DNA of 64,000 nt from Pseudomonas sp. KU43P. GTDB taxonomy: Bacteria > Pseudomonadota > Gammaproteobacteria > Pseudomonadales > Pseudomonadaceae. Position numbers and translations under genes: made by a program. Of the stretch, positions 7,941 to 16,590 are shown one piece after another. Location of the stretch: positions 3,445,501 through 3,509,500 of the forward strand of contig NZ_AP019365.1 in NCBI RefSeq assembly GCF_033095865.1, in the 5' to 3' direction. Numbering within the stretch: position 1 is the stretch's first letter; each line of letters starts with the position of its first letter. The notes beneath the pieces were generated by a model. That model worked only from the letters and a program-made list of their open reading frames with translations. It searched no databases and was not told the DNA's origin.

Positions 7941-9389
7941 TCAGTTGGCCAAGCGCCGGAACACCCACGCCGACAGCCCGCACATCGCCGCGCACAACAG
8001 CATCACTGTGGTGATATCCGCCACCGACGTTTCGCTGCGCCCGTCAGCACCGGCCAATACGCCCAACAACAACCCGGCCAGGCTGACCGACAGCGCCATG
8101 GTCAACTGCACCGACATCGCCGACAACGAACTGGCGGCCGCCGAGCGCTCGCCGGGCACATCCTGGTAGCTTGCCGCACCCAAGGTGGAGAACTGCAACG
8201 AGCGTACCAACCCCGCAGCAAACAGCACCAAGGCCATCAGCCACACCGCCGTGTCGCGGTCAAACCCGGCGCACAGGGCGATGCCGGCGCCACTGAGCAC
8301 AGCGTTGCAGCTCAGTACCCGCCGATAGCCGTAGCGGCGCACCAGCGGTACGGCCAGCAACTTCATCAACAGCGCACCGACACCGCCACTGACCACCAGC
8401 CACCCGGCGGCCAACGGGCTCATGCCCAGGCAGTTCTGCAACAGCAACACGATCAGGAACGGTTGCGCCGCCGAGCCCAGGCGAAACAGCCCGCCGCCTG
8501 CCTGGGCTACGCCGAAACTGCGCAGGCGCAGCAGCGAGAGATCGACCAATGGGTTGGGGTGATACCGCGCATGCAGCAGGTACCCCAGCGCGCATAAAAC
8601 CCCACCCGCGGCCAGGGCCAACGCCCAGAGCTGGGGCAATTGCCCCAACCCCAGCGATTCCAGACCGAATACCAGCATGGCCAGGGCGCCGCCACTGAGC
8701 AGCAGGCCGCGCACGTCCAGGCGTGGCACCGGGCGTGCCGGGTAGTCCGGCACATGGCGCACGATCAGCCAGCAGCCCACCAGGCAGATCGGCAGGTTGA
8801 CCAGAAAGATCCAGTGCCACGACAGCACCGTCACCAGCAAGCCGCCCAGCAGCGGCCCGAGCAACGGCCCGACCAACGCCGGCAAGGCCAACCATGACAT
8901 GGCCTGGAGCAACTGCTCGCGGCTCGACCAGCGCAGGATGATCACTTGCCCCACCGGCGTCATCAGCGCCCCGGCCGCGCCCTGCAGCATGCGCCCAAGG
9001 CACAGTTGCCACAGCGTATCGGCCAGCGCGCAGGCCAGCGAGGCGCCGGTGAACAGCCCCATCGCCAGCAGCATCACCTGGCGCGGGCGAAAGCGCTCGG
9101 CCGCCCAGCCGCTGACCGGCACACACAACGCCAGCGCGAGCATGTACAGCGACACCACCAGGTTCATACGCAGGCCTGGCTCGCCGAAATCGGCGGCCAT
9201 CTGCGGCAAGGCGGTCATCACGGCGGTGCTGTCGAGCAGCTCCATGAACAGCGCGGCACCGATGATCACCGGCACCCGGGCGCTTTGCACATGGCCGGCC
9301 AGTAAGGCCGGCTGGGCGGTCAAAACAGCCCCGAAACAGGCGGCTGGGTACCCTTGAGTTGCCAGGCGCCGACCACGGCAGCCTTCCAT
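7941..9389 (-). CDS. MFS drug/metabolite exporter, DHA2-like
   Basis: Major facilitator with 12 to 14 hydrophobic helices. The helix-1 motif ELLDSTAVMTALPQMA and the motif-C-like stretch LALPALVGPLLGPLLGG are typical of the DHA2 (EmrB/QacA) family. The ATG at 9389 gives 482 residues but overlaps the upstream enzyme gene by 70 bases and has no clear ribosome site; a TTG at about 9326 (TTGA overlapping the upstream stop) or GTG at 9290 is at least as likely, giving about 450 to 460 residues. Overlap with the SfnB-like gene implies co-transcription; export of a product of organosulfur breakdown is possible. Confidence 0.85.
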   Translation of the reverse strand: MEGCRGRRLATQGYPAACFGAVLTAQPALLAGHVQSARVPVIIGAALFMELLDSTAVMTALPQMAADFGEPGLRMNLVVSLYMLALALCVPVSGWAAERFRPRQVMLLAMGLFTGASLACALADTLWQLCLGRMLQGAAGALMTPVGQVIILRWSSREQLLQAMSWLALPALVGPLLGPLLGGLLVTVLSWHWIFLVNLPICLVGCWLIVRHVPDYPARPVPRLDVRGLLLSGGALAMLVFGLESLGLGQLPQLWALALAAGGVLCALGYLLHARYHPNPLVDLSLLRLRSFGVAQAGGGLFRLGSAAQPFLIVLLLQNCLGMSPLAAGWLVVSGGVGALLMKLLAVPLVRRYGYRRVLSCNAVLSGAGIALCAGFDRDTAVWLMALVLFAAGLVRSLQFSTLGAASYQDVPGERSAAASSLSAMSVQLTMALSVSLAGLLLGVLAGADGRSETSVADITTVMLLCAAMCGLSAWVFRRLAN

Positions 9390-10531
9390 TGACGCGGGTT
9401 GTGGTTGGCCACTGTGCGTGCGTTGCGCCAGTGCCGGTCGAGGTTGTGCTGGCGGCCGGTAGTGGAGGCGCCGCCCACGTCGAACAGCGTCTCGGCCGCC
9501 TTGAGCGCCAGCTCCGCGACCAGGTACTGGGCCTGTGCCACCTCGATGGCGGCCTGCTCCACGGCGGCCTCATCCAGGTTTGCCGCCCAGGCCTTGTCGA
9601 TGGTCGCAGCGGCCCTGAGCACCAGCGCTTCGGCACCATAGGCGCGGGCCGCGATATCGCCTACCGACAGTTCGACATAAGGGTCATCCACCGAACGGCT
9701 GGCCGTGCTGTGCTTGATCGGCCGGGCGTGTTCACGGGCAAAGCGCGTGGCATCGTTCAGCGCGTTGCGAGCTATGCCAGCCAGCACTGTGCCCAGGAAC
9801 AATTGCAGGAATGGTGTGACGAGCGTGCGCTTGCCCTCCTCCACGGTCCGCGTGCGAATGTCGCTGGCCTCGACCCGTACATTGCGCAGGTGGGTGGTGC
9901 CGCTGGCAGTCAGGCGCTGGCCCATGGCGTCGAAATCGTCGACCAGTTCCAGGCCCTCGCGCTCACGCGGCAGGATGAACGACACCGGCTGCTCGTCCTC
10001 GTCCAGCGCCACGGCGCTGACGTAATGGGCGAAGAGCGCGCCGGTGCTGTAGAACTTGCTGCCATTGGCGCGAAAGTGCTCACCCTCGCGCACCAGGCGC
10101 GCGGCGATGGCGCCATTGGCGCCGCCCACTTCCCAGCCGGCGTTGCCGATCACTGCACCGTCCAGGTAGCGGGCGAACCAGCGCTCGCGCTCCTGCTCGG
10201 CGCCGTCGGCCCGCGACACCAGCAGGCCTTCGACGAAGGCGAAACCGGGGCGCAGGGCCTGGGCGATGTTGGAGTCGGCTGAAGCGACTTGCAGCAGCAG
10301 TTCGATCACATCAGAAACGCTGCCACCTAGGCCGCCGTATTGGCTGGGAATGCGCACCGTGTAGAGACCGGCGGCGGCGAGCTGGGCGATGGCTTCGTGG
10401 GGCAACTGGCGGTCACGCTCGCGCTGGGCGGCGCCTTCGGCGATGGCGGGTAGCAGGGCCGTGATGCGGGCCTTGAGTGCGGTGATGCTGGTGGCGGGAG
10501 GTTGGGTGGGGAAGCGTTGGAAAGTGGTCAT
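9320..10531 (-). CDS. SfnB-like acyl-CoA dehydrogenase-family oxidoreductase
   Basis: 403 residues of the SfnB/DszC branch: IPSQYGGLGGSVSDVIELLL near 60-80, FYSTGALFAHYVSAVAL near 165, DAMGQRLTASGTTHLRNV near 205, and the terminal signature NLDRHWRNARTVANHNP near 370. Such enzymes use FMNH2 to oxidise sulfur compounds during sulfate limitation. Separated from the ABC transporter operon upstream by a REP pair and 160 bases, and overlapped at its 3' end by the MFS gene. Substrate unknown; it is one of three members of this branch in the left half of the window. Confidence 0.82.
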   Translation of the reverse strand: MTTFQRFPTQPPATSITALKARITALLPAIAEGAAQRERDRQLPHEAIAQLAAAGLYTVRIPSQYGGLGGSVSDVIELLLQVASADSNIAQALRPGFAFVEGLLVSRADGAEQERERWFARYLDGAVIGNAGWEVGGANGAIAARLVREGEHFRANGSKFYSTGALFAHYVSAVALDEDEQPVSFILPREREGLELVDDFDAMGQRLTASGTTHLRNVRVEASDIRTRTVEEGKRTLVTPFLQLFLGTVLAGIARNALNDATRFAREHARPIKHSTASRSVDDPYVELSVGDIAARAYGAEALVLRAAATIDKAWAANLDEAAVEQAAIEVAQAQYLVAELALKAAETLFDVGGASTTGRQHNLDRHWRNARTVANHNPRQWKAAVVGAWQLKGTQPPVSGLF

Positions 10532-10574
10532 GGTTCAGTCCTTTAGATACAGCATTCAAAAATCTTTGCACGAT

Positions 10575-10674
10575 CCCTGTGGGAGCCGGCTTGCCGGCGA
10601 TAGGGCCGGTACAGCCTGCTCAAGAGGTGCTGCCTGCCCCGGCCTCATCGCCGGCAAGCCGGCTCCCACAGAGG
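10575..10674. repeat. REP pair, outward orientation
   Basis: CTGTGGGAGCCGGCTTGCCGGCGATA followed by the facing copy ending CCGGCTCCCACAGAGG, between the ABC operon stop and the SfnB-like gene. Confidence 0.9.
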
Positions 10675-10693
10675 ATGGCGGTGAGCATGTGAG

Positions 10694-12406
10694 TCAGATG
10701 GCGATCTTCCAGAGGCGCGACTCGTCGAACAGGTCAAAGGCTTCGTGCTCCAGGTCCAGCGGCGGCACCACCAGTTCGGCGCCACTGCCGGGCAGCCGTG
10801 GCACGGCCCCCAGCAACCGCTGCGTATACTCATGCGCCGGCCGCTCGAACAACTGCTCCACCGGCGCCTGCTCCACCACCTGGCCATGGCGCATCACCAG
10901 CACCTCGTCGCTGACATGGCGAATCACCCCCAGGTCATGGGAGATGAACAGGTACGCCAGGCCCAGTTCGTCCTGCAGATCAGCCAGCAGATCGAGCACC
11001 TGAGCCTGCACCGACACATCCAGGGCCGACACCGGCTCATCGCAGATGATCAGCTTCGGCTCGCTGGCAATTGCCCGGGCAATCGCCACCCGTTGGCGCT
11101 GGCCGCCGGAAAGCTGCAACGGCCGGCGCTGCGCCAGCTCGGCCGGCAGGCGCACCTGCCCCAGCAGCACGGCAATGCGCGCAGGCCTGGCCGCCGCTTC
11201 GATACCGGCCACCTGCAGGGCGTCGTCGAGGATCTGCGCCACGCTCCAGCGCGGGTCGAAGGAGCCCAGCGGGTCCTGGTAGATCACACTGATTTCGCGA
11301 CGCAACGGCCTGCGCACAGCCTCGCTCACCGCGTTGCCCGGGCGGTTCCAGGGCTGCCCGCGGTACAGCACCTCGCCCTCGTCCGGCTGCAGCAGGCCGA
11401 GGGCAATGCGTGCCACGGTGGTCTTGCCCGAGCCGGACTCGCCGACAATGCCCAGGGTGCGCCCGGCGCGCAGGGTGAAGTCGACACCCTGCACCACCTG
11501 GCGCAGCCGCCCGTCCGGGCCGAGGTAGCGCTTGCCCAGGCCGCGGCCTTCGAGCAGCACGTCGCTGTGCAAGCGCAGGCGTGGCGCACGGCGCACGCCT
11601 GCGCGCTCCGGCGACAGCCGGCTGCCGCGCGGGTGTTCGGCCGGCACCGCTGCCAGCAAGGCCTGGGTGTAGGGATGGCGAGGCTGGCGCAGCACCTGCT
11701 GCATCGGCCCCTGCTCCACCACCTCGCCATGGCGCAGCACCACTACCTCGTCGGCCAGTTGCGCCACCACCGCCAGGTCATGGCTGATGATCAGCAGCGA
11801 GGCGCCACGCGCCTTGATCTGCTGGAACACTTGCAGAATCTGCGCCTGCACCGTGGCATCCAGCGCGGTGGTGGGCTCGTCGGCAATGACCAGCGCCGGG
11901 TCGAGCGCCAAGGCACTGGCAATCAACGCCCGCTGCCTGAGGCCGCCGGACAATTGCCCAGGGCGTTGGCGCGCACGCAATTCGACATCCGGCACACCCA
12001 CCCGCCCAAGCAATTCATGCACCCGCTCGGCACGGCTATGGCGGTCGCCGTACTGGTGAGCCTGCAGCACCTCGAGAATTTCCTTGCCCACCGGGCGCAA
12101 CGGGTCCAGCGACACCAGCGCGTCCTGCAGCACGAAGCCGATGTCCCTGCCACGCACCGAGCGCCACTGCCGCTCGCGCAAGGCCAGCAGATCGTGGCCA
12201 TCGAAACTCAGCCGACGGGCGCTCACCTGGGCCCGGGCACCGGCCAGGCCGACCAGGCTGCGGGCGCTGACACTCTTGCCAGAACCCGACTCGCCCACCA
12301 GCGCCACGCACCGGCCCGGCGCCAGGACCAGGGACAAGTCGCGCACCACGTTGCGGCCCTCGAAGGCCACGTTCAGCCCTTCGACGATCAAGGTCTTGTC
12401 ACTCAT
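10694..12406 (-). CDS. ABC transporter ATP-binding protein, fused DppD/DppF type
   Basis: 570 residues with two complete ATPase halves of the oligopeptide/dipeptide/nickel family. Walker A GESGSGKS and GESGSGKT, signature motifs LSGGLRQ and LSGGQRQ, Walker [11 protein letters not shown] and [10 protein letters not shown] are all intact. The start at 12406 overlaps the permease stop (ATGA); the reading frame is open much further upstream but that part runs over the permease in another frame. Powers the transporter encoded by the next three genes. Confidence 0.93.
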   Translation of the reverse strand: MSDKTLIVEGLNVAFEGRNVVRDLSLVLAPGRCVALVGESGSGKSVSARSLVGLAGARAQVSARRLSFDGHDLLALRERQWRSVRGRDIGFVLQDALVSLDPLRPVGKEILEVLQAHQYGDRHSRAERVHELLGRVGVPDVELRARQRPGQLSGGLRQRALIASALALDPALVIADEPTTALDATVQAQILQVFQQIKARGASLLIISHDLAVVAQLADEVVVLRHGEVVEQGPMQQVLRQPRHPYTQALLAAVPAEHPRGSRLSPERAGVRRAPRLRLHSDVLLEGRGLGKRYLGPDGRLRQVVQGVDFTLRAGRTLGIVGESGSGKTTVARIALGLLQPDEGEVLYRGQPWNRPGNAVSEAVRRPLRREISVIYQDPLGSFDPRWSVAQILDDALQVAGIEAAARPARIAVLLGQVRLPAELAQRRPLQLSGGQRQRVAIARAIASEPKLIICDEPVSALDVSVQAQVLDLLADLQDELGLAYLFISHDLGVIRHVSDEVLVMRHGQVVEQAPVEQLFERPAHEYTQRLLGAVPRLPGSGAELVVPPLDLEHEAFDLFDESRLWKIAI

Positions 12407-13266
12407 GGCAGGCGGCCCTCCAGGCGTTGTTGGATATAGCGGCCAGTCACCGTGGTGGCCAAGGTGGTGAGGACGATGAACAGCCCGGGGAAGAAGGTCA
12501 GCCACCAGGCGTTGGCGATGAAGTCGCGGCCCATCGACAGCAGGGTCCCCCACTCCGGTGCCGGCGGCCGTGCGCCCAGGCCGAGGAAGCTCAGTGCCGA
12601 GGCCCAGACGATGGCCTGGCCGACGCCCATGGTCAGCGTGACCAGCAGCGGCCGCATGGCGTTGGGCAGCAGTTGGCGCAACACGATGCGCGAGGTCGAA
12701 TGGCCCAGGGCCCGCGCCGCTTCGATGTAGCCGGCATTGCGCACCGCCAGCACCTGGCCGCGGACCATGCGTGCATAACCCGGCGCGCCACCCAGCCCGG
12801 TGGCAACGATCAGCGGGCCGACGCCACTGCCAAACACCGCCACGAACAACAGCGCCAGCACCAGGCTGGGGAAAGCGAACAGCACTTCCAGCAACCAGCC
12901 CACCGCACGGTCTACCCGTGCGCCGCCAAGGCCGCCGAGCAGGCCGAGGGTAATGGCGATGGCCATGGAAATGGCCGTGGCCGCCACACCGATCAGCAAG
13001 CTCTGCCGCGCCCCATGGATGATCCGCGCAAAGATGTCGCGGCCCGACTGGTCGGTGCCCAGCCAATGCGCCCAGCTCGGCGCCTGGAAGGCGTCACGCG
13101 GGACGATGGCCAGCGGGTCGATACGGGTGAACAACCCCGGCGCCAAGGCTGCCAGCAGCAAGCCGAGGAGGAACAGGATGGCCAGGCTGGCACCCAGCGG
13201 TGGCAGTTTCAGAGACCGTTGCCGGCGCTGCGGCGCCAGCGCCTGGTCGAGGGTAAGGTCTGTCAT
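12403..13266 (-). CDS. ABC transporter permease, DppC/OppC type
   Basis: 287-residue inner-membrane permease with about six helices. LGTDQSGRDIFARIIHGAR near 90 and the cytoplasmic EAA loop EAARALGHSTSRIVLRQLLP near 195 are family signatures. ATGA overlaps at both ends tie it to the neighbouring permease and ATPase genes. Confidence 0.92.
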   Translation of the reverse strand: MTDLTLDQALAPQRRQRSLKLPPLGASLAILFLLGLLLAALAPGLFTRIDPLAIVPRDAFQAPSWAHWLGTDQSGRDIFARIIHGARQSLLIGVAATAISMAIAITLGLLGGLGGARVDRAVGWLLEVLFAFPSLVLALLFVAVFGSGVGPLIVATGLGGAPGYARMVRGQVLAVRNAGYIEAARALGHSTSRIVLRQLLPNAMRPLLVTLTMGVGQAIVWASALSFLGLGARPPAPEWGTLLSMGRDFIANAWWLTFFPGLFIVLTTLATTVTGRYIQQRLEGRLP

Positions 13267-14249
13267 GCTGCGGCCTCCTGTTGCCGAGGGTCGATCCACT
13301 GATAGAGCAGGTCGACCAGAATGTTCGCCAGCACATAGCCAGCCGCCACCACCAGGCTGATGCCGATCACCAGCGGCAGGTCCTGGGCCTGCACGGCCTG
13401 GTACAGCTGCCGGCCCACGCCCTTGCGCGAGAAGATCACTTCGCACACCACCGCGCCGCTGATCAGCGCACCGATGGCCCAACCCGACAGCGACACGCCC
13501 GGCAGCAAGGCGTGGCGCAGGGCATGGCGAAAGCGCACGGCCAGGTCGCTCAGGCCACGGGTGCGGGCGGTGAGCACGAAGGGTTGTTCGAGGGTCAGTT
13601 CCAGCGATTCGCGGGTGACCTGGGCGATGAAGCCGGCCAGCGGAATCGCCAGCGAGAAGGCCGGCAGTACCAAGCTGGCGAAGCTGTCACTGCCTGCCGG
13701 CGGGAACCAACGCAGGCCGAAGGCGAACACCGCCAGCAGCACCACCCCCAGCCAGAAGTGCGGCAAGGCCGCGCTCAGGGTTTCTGCCAGCGAAGCGAGG
13801 CCACCGACCAGCCTGCCGCGCCCAGCGGTGACCACGGTCAGCAGCAGTACCAATAGCCAGGCGAGCACCAGGGCCGCGACGGTCAGCTCCAGGGTCGCGC
13901 CGCCTTGCTCGGCCAGCACACGGGTAACGGGCAGGTGCTGCGAATACGACACCCCGAGGTCGCCTTGCAGCAGGCGCCCGAGGTAGCACACGTATTGCAC
14001 CGCCAAAGGCTTGTCCAGGCCGTATTCCTGGCGCGCGGCCTCGATGGCTTCAGGCGTCGGGTTGCCGCTGGGGCCTCCGAGAATCGCCAGCACCGGGTCA
14101 CCGGGCATCAGGCGCAGGGCGAAAAAAGTCAGGGTCGCCACCGCCCACAGCACCAGCACACCACCGCCCAGGCGGATGGCGGCGCGTCGGCCCAGGGCGG
14201 CCAGGCGTTCACGGCGCGGGTCGGTCACGGCAAGCGCGGTCGTACTCAT
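13263..14249 (-). CDS. ABC transporter permease, DppB/OppB type
   Basis: 328-residue permease. PGDPVLAILGG near 55 and ARTRGLSDLAVRFRHALRHALLP near 225 match the DppB family. Two Met codons are possible (14261 and 14249); 14249 is preferred because it forms an ATGA overlap with the binding-protein stop, the same coupling seen elsewhere in this operon. Confidence 0.92.
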   Translation of the reverse strand: MSTTALAVTDPRRERLAALGRRAAIRLGGGVLVLWAVATLTFFALRLMPGDPVLAILGGPSGNPTPEAIEAARQEYGLDKPLAVQYVCYLGRLLQGDLGVSYSQHLPVTRVLAEQGGATLELTVAALVLAWLLVLLLTVVTAGRGRLVGGLASLAETLSAALPHFWLGVVLLAVFAFGLRWFPPAGSDSFASLVLPAFSLAIPLAGFIAQVTRESLELTLEQPFVLTARTRGLSDLAVRFRHALRHALLPGVSLSGWAIGALISGAVVCEVIFSRKGVGRQLYQAVQAQDLPLVIGISLVVAAGYVLANILVDLLYQWIDPRQQEAAA

Positions 14250-15880
14250 TTGTTCACCCATGCGTCATAGAGGTAGGTCACCGCCAGCGAAGGCTCCAGG
14301 CGCACGCCGTGGGCGGTCTTGTAGATGCCCAGGCGCGTGCTTTGCGGGTAGGTGGTGAGTTGCAGGTACTGCGCGGCGGCCTGTTGCTGGGCCTGCAGGT
14401 AGCGTTGCCGGCGCAAGTCGGGGTCCTGGGTGGCCAGGGCGCTGTCGAGCAGCGCGTCGAACGCGGGGTCGGCGTAACCGGAGGAGTTCTGGTGATAGCC
14501 TCCTACCCCTGCGGGCTGCACGAAGGCGGTGGTGAAGATGATGCGCAGCACATCGGGGGTGTTGGTGTTCCAGTAGCCGATGCGAATGTCGTAATCCCAG
14601 GCGGCCTGGCGAGCCGTGACCTGGGCGTCGCTCATCTGGTCGAGCACCAATTCCAGGCCTGCCTGGCGGGTGGTGGCCTGCACCTGCTCCCAGAGGGTCA
14701 GTTCCGACGGCGAGGTGCGTGCGCCGATCAGCACCACGGCGCGCAGGCGCTGGCCGTTGCGGGTCCGGTAACCCTCGCTGTCACGGCCGATCCAGCCGGC
14801 TTCGTCGAGCAGCTTGGCGGCGCGGGCCGGGTCGTAGTCCTGGCTGCGCTCGAAGTCGCTGCTGTAGAACGGCGTGGCCACGCTGAGCGGCCCGCCGGCA
14901 CGGGGGAACTCGCCGAAGTACACGCTCTTGAGTGCGCCCTCGACGTCCGCACTGCGCACAAAAGCTTCGCGCACACGGATATCGTCGAACGGCGCACGGC
15001 GCAGGTTGAAGGTGCCGTTGGTGGGGTTGCCGGGGCGCTGGGCGATGATCAGGTTGACGTCCGGGTTGCGCCGCGCCGCCTCGTGCGACTCCGGTGGCAG
15101 CGTCTCGATCACGTCCACCTCCCCCGCCTGCAGCGAGGCGAAGCGCACCGACGGTTCCTGGATGAACTTCCAGACGATGCGCTCGAGGTAGGCCGGCCCC
15201 TGGTGCTGCGCGGTCGGCGGTGCCCAGTTGTAGTCCGGGTTGCGCACCAGCTCCACCTGGTTCTGCCGGTCCCAGCGCACCACCTTGAACGGTCCGCTGC
15301 CGACTGGGCTTTCGCAGTTTTCGTCGCGGCTACGGGTGAGCGCGGTGGGCGACTGGATGCCGAGAAAGCTCTGGGCCAGTACTTCGAGGAAGGCGGCGTA
15401 AGGTGTGGCCAGGGTGACCCGGGCGGTGTAGTTGTCGAGAACCTCGGTGCCTCGGTACTGGCGAATGTAACCGCCGGCAGTGCTGGACTGGGTCTTGGGG
15501 TTGGCCATGTGGTCGAGGTTGGCTTTCACCGCCTCGGCGTTGAAGGGCGTGCCGTCGGTGAAGTGCACGTCACGGCGCAGGTGGAAGGTGTAGTGCAGGC
15601 CGTCGGGCGAGACTTCCCAGCTTGAAGCGAGCCAGGGGCCGATCTGACCGGTGCTGTCCATCGATACCAGCGAGTCGAGGTATTGCTGGGCGACGAACAC
15701 CTGGGGCATGTCGCCGGCCACGTGCGGGTCCAGGCAGGTGGGTTCGCGGTCGGTGGCGTAGACCAGCGTGCCGCCCGGTTGCGGTTGGGTGCTTTGCGCG
15801 GTGGGTTGCTCGCTGCGTTCGCAGCCGAACAGCGCCAGTGAGGCGCAGAGCGGGATCAGGGGGAGGATGGGTCGGTTCAA
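14246..15880 (-). CDS. ABC transporter substrate-binding lipoprotein, peptide/nickel family
   Basis: 544 residues. The start is a TTG at 15880 with a strong GCAGGAG 6 bases upstream; it gives a lipoprotein signal peptide ending LALFGC, with Cys about residue 19. The mature protein is an SBP_bac_5-type receptor (GGTLVYATDREPTCLDPHVA, then WEVSPDGLHYTFHLR, then FNLRRAPFDDIRVREAF). First gene of a four-gene transporter operon, preceded by a sigma-54-like promoter. The family handles peptides, nickel, glutathione and other bulky solutes; organosulfur is inferred from context. Confidence 0.9.
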   Translation of the reverse strand: MNRPILPLIPLCASLALFGCERSEQPTAQSTQPQPGGTLVYATDREPTCLDPHVAGDMPQVFVAQQYLDSLVSMDSTGQIGPWLASSWEVSPDGLHYTFHLRRDVHFTDGTPFNAEAVKANLDHMANPKTQSSTAGGYIRQYRGTEVLDNYTARVTLATPYAAFLEVLAQSFLGIQSPTALTRSRDENCESPVGSGPFKVVRWDRQNQVELVRNPDYNWAPPTAQHQGPAYLERIVWKFIQEPSVRFASLQAGEVDVIETLPPESHEAARRNPDVNLIIAQRPGNPTNGTFNLRRAPFDDIRVREAFVRSADVEGALKSVYFGEFPRAGGPLSVATPFYSSDFERSQDYDPARAAKLLDEAGWIGRDSEGYRTRNGQRLRAVVLIGARTSPSELTLWEQVQATTRQAGLELVLDQMSDAQVTARQAAWDYDIRIGYWNTNTPDVLRIIFTTAFVQPAGVGGYHQNSSGYADPAFDALLDSALATQDPDLRRQRYLQAQQQAAAQYLQLTTYPQSTRLGIYKTAHGVRLEPSLAVTYLYDAWVNK

Positions 15881-15917
15881 GGTCGCTCCTGCGGGGACTG
15901 GGCTTTGGTAGGCCTGT

Positions 15918-15933
15918 TGCAGGAGTTGTGCCG
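15918..15933 (-). promoter_or_regulatory. Sigma-54 (-24/-12) promoter of the first ABC operon
   Basis: Read on the minus strand: CGGCAC-AACTC-CTGCA, GG-N10-GC spacing exact. It lies 38 bases upstream of the TTG start at 15880. Confidence 0.68.
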
Positions 15934-16029
15934 GGTTCAAAGGGTTGATTTTGTTGGGGTTTGGCGGATGGGTGGTGCTGGTGCGAGGGCAAAGTGTGTG
16001 GGGGGTGTTGGTAGGGCAACAGTCTGTTC

Positions 16030-16106
16030 CTGGCAAGCCAGCTCCCACATCGACCCCGTGGGCGCTGGCGATCCCTGTGGGAGCCGGCTTGCCGGCGATA
16101 GGGCCA
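16030..16106. repeat. REP pair, left copy diverged
   Basis: TGGCAAGCCAGCTCCCACA on the left, full GTGGGAGCCGGCTTGCCGGCGATAGGGCC split across 16076-16106 on the right. Confidence 0.85.
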
Positions 16107-16131
16107 GCCCAGCCAACACATCACTCAAGCC

Positions 16132-16371
16132 CTAGTGCAAAGTCCTAGGCTCAACCGGCATCTGCACCTGAATCAACATGGACTCAAGCATCACCCGCAG
16201 CGCCTCCACTTCATGCATCGACGCCATCATCAGAATCGAAGCGGGCGATTTGGGCTGTAGCAGAAGGGCCTGGTGCATCACGGTCTGCGCGCACAGGGCG
16301 TAGTCCGTGGCCTGGATGAGGGTGTCTTCGAGGGAATGGTTGTACGGGGGATCAGGGACAATTTTCAGCAT
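16132..16371 (-). CDS. Small conserved Pseudomonas protein, DUF3077/DUF6124-like
   Basis: 79 residues beginning MLKIVPDPPYNHSLEDTLIQ. The opening K-x-x-P-x-PP and the following helical stretch resemble small proteins common in Pseudomonas genomes annotated as DUF3077 or DUF6124; which of the two I cannot decide by eye. No signal peptide or membrane helix. Monocistronic between repeats. No function is proposed. Confidence 0.6.
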   Translation of the reverse strand: MLKIVPDPPYNHSLEDTLIQATDYALCAQTVMHQALLLQPKSPASILMMASMHEVEALRVMLESMLIQVQMPVEPRTLH

Positions 16372-16420
16372 GCCTAAACCTCTGTAGTGGGGCCGACACC
16401 TGATGGTTTGCGCCTATGAA

Positions 16421-16500
16421 ATCGAGCGCCGCCCGCGCGGCGCATCGCGGATGAATCCGCTCTTACATTTGTTGCAACGTGCCACGGCCTGTCAGGCCAG
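16421..16500. repeat. Type-II repeat (single copy of a larger palindromic element)
   Basis: ATCGAGCGCCGCCCGCGCGG, then GCGGATGAATCCGCTCTTAC and TTGTTGCAACGTGCC; the same sequence occurs as two inverted copies at 56815-57034. Confidence 0.85.
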
Positions 16501-16528
16501 GGTTGTCCTCAGTGTTCAAGGTGCTGCC

Positions 16529-16588
16529 ACTGGCCCTATCGCCTGCAAGCCGGCTCCCCCAGGGTGCGGCTGGCGATAGGGCCAGTGG
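16529..16588. repeat. Degenerate REP hairpin
   Basis: CACTGGCCCTATCGCCTGCA pairs with TGGCGATAGGGCCAGTGG, with a partial CAAGCCGGCTCCC core between; immediately downstream of the ATPase gene stop at 16591. Confidence 0.85.
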
Positions 16589-16590
16589 CT

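Noticed and set aside
12407-13066. Long N-terminal extension of the first ABC ATPase
   Set aside because: It overlaps the permease gene in another frame, is Arg/His/Gly/Pro-rich like out-of-frame GC-rich DNA, and MSDKTLIV at 12406 has ATGA coupling.
15881-16048. Longer form of the first substrate-binding protein
   Set aside because: The extra residues are Pro/Thr-rich translations of repeat DNA; the TTG at 15880 has a strong ribosome site and is followed by a lipoprotein signal.
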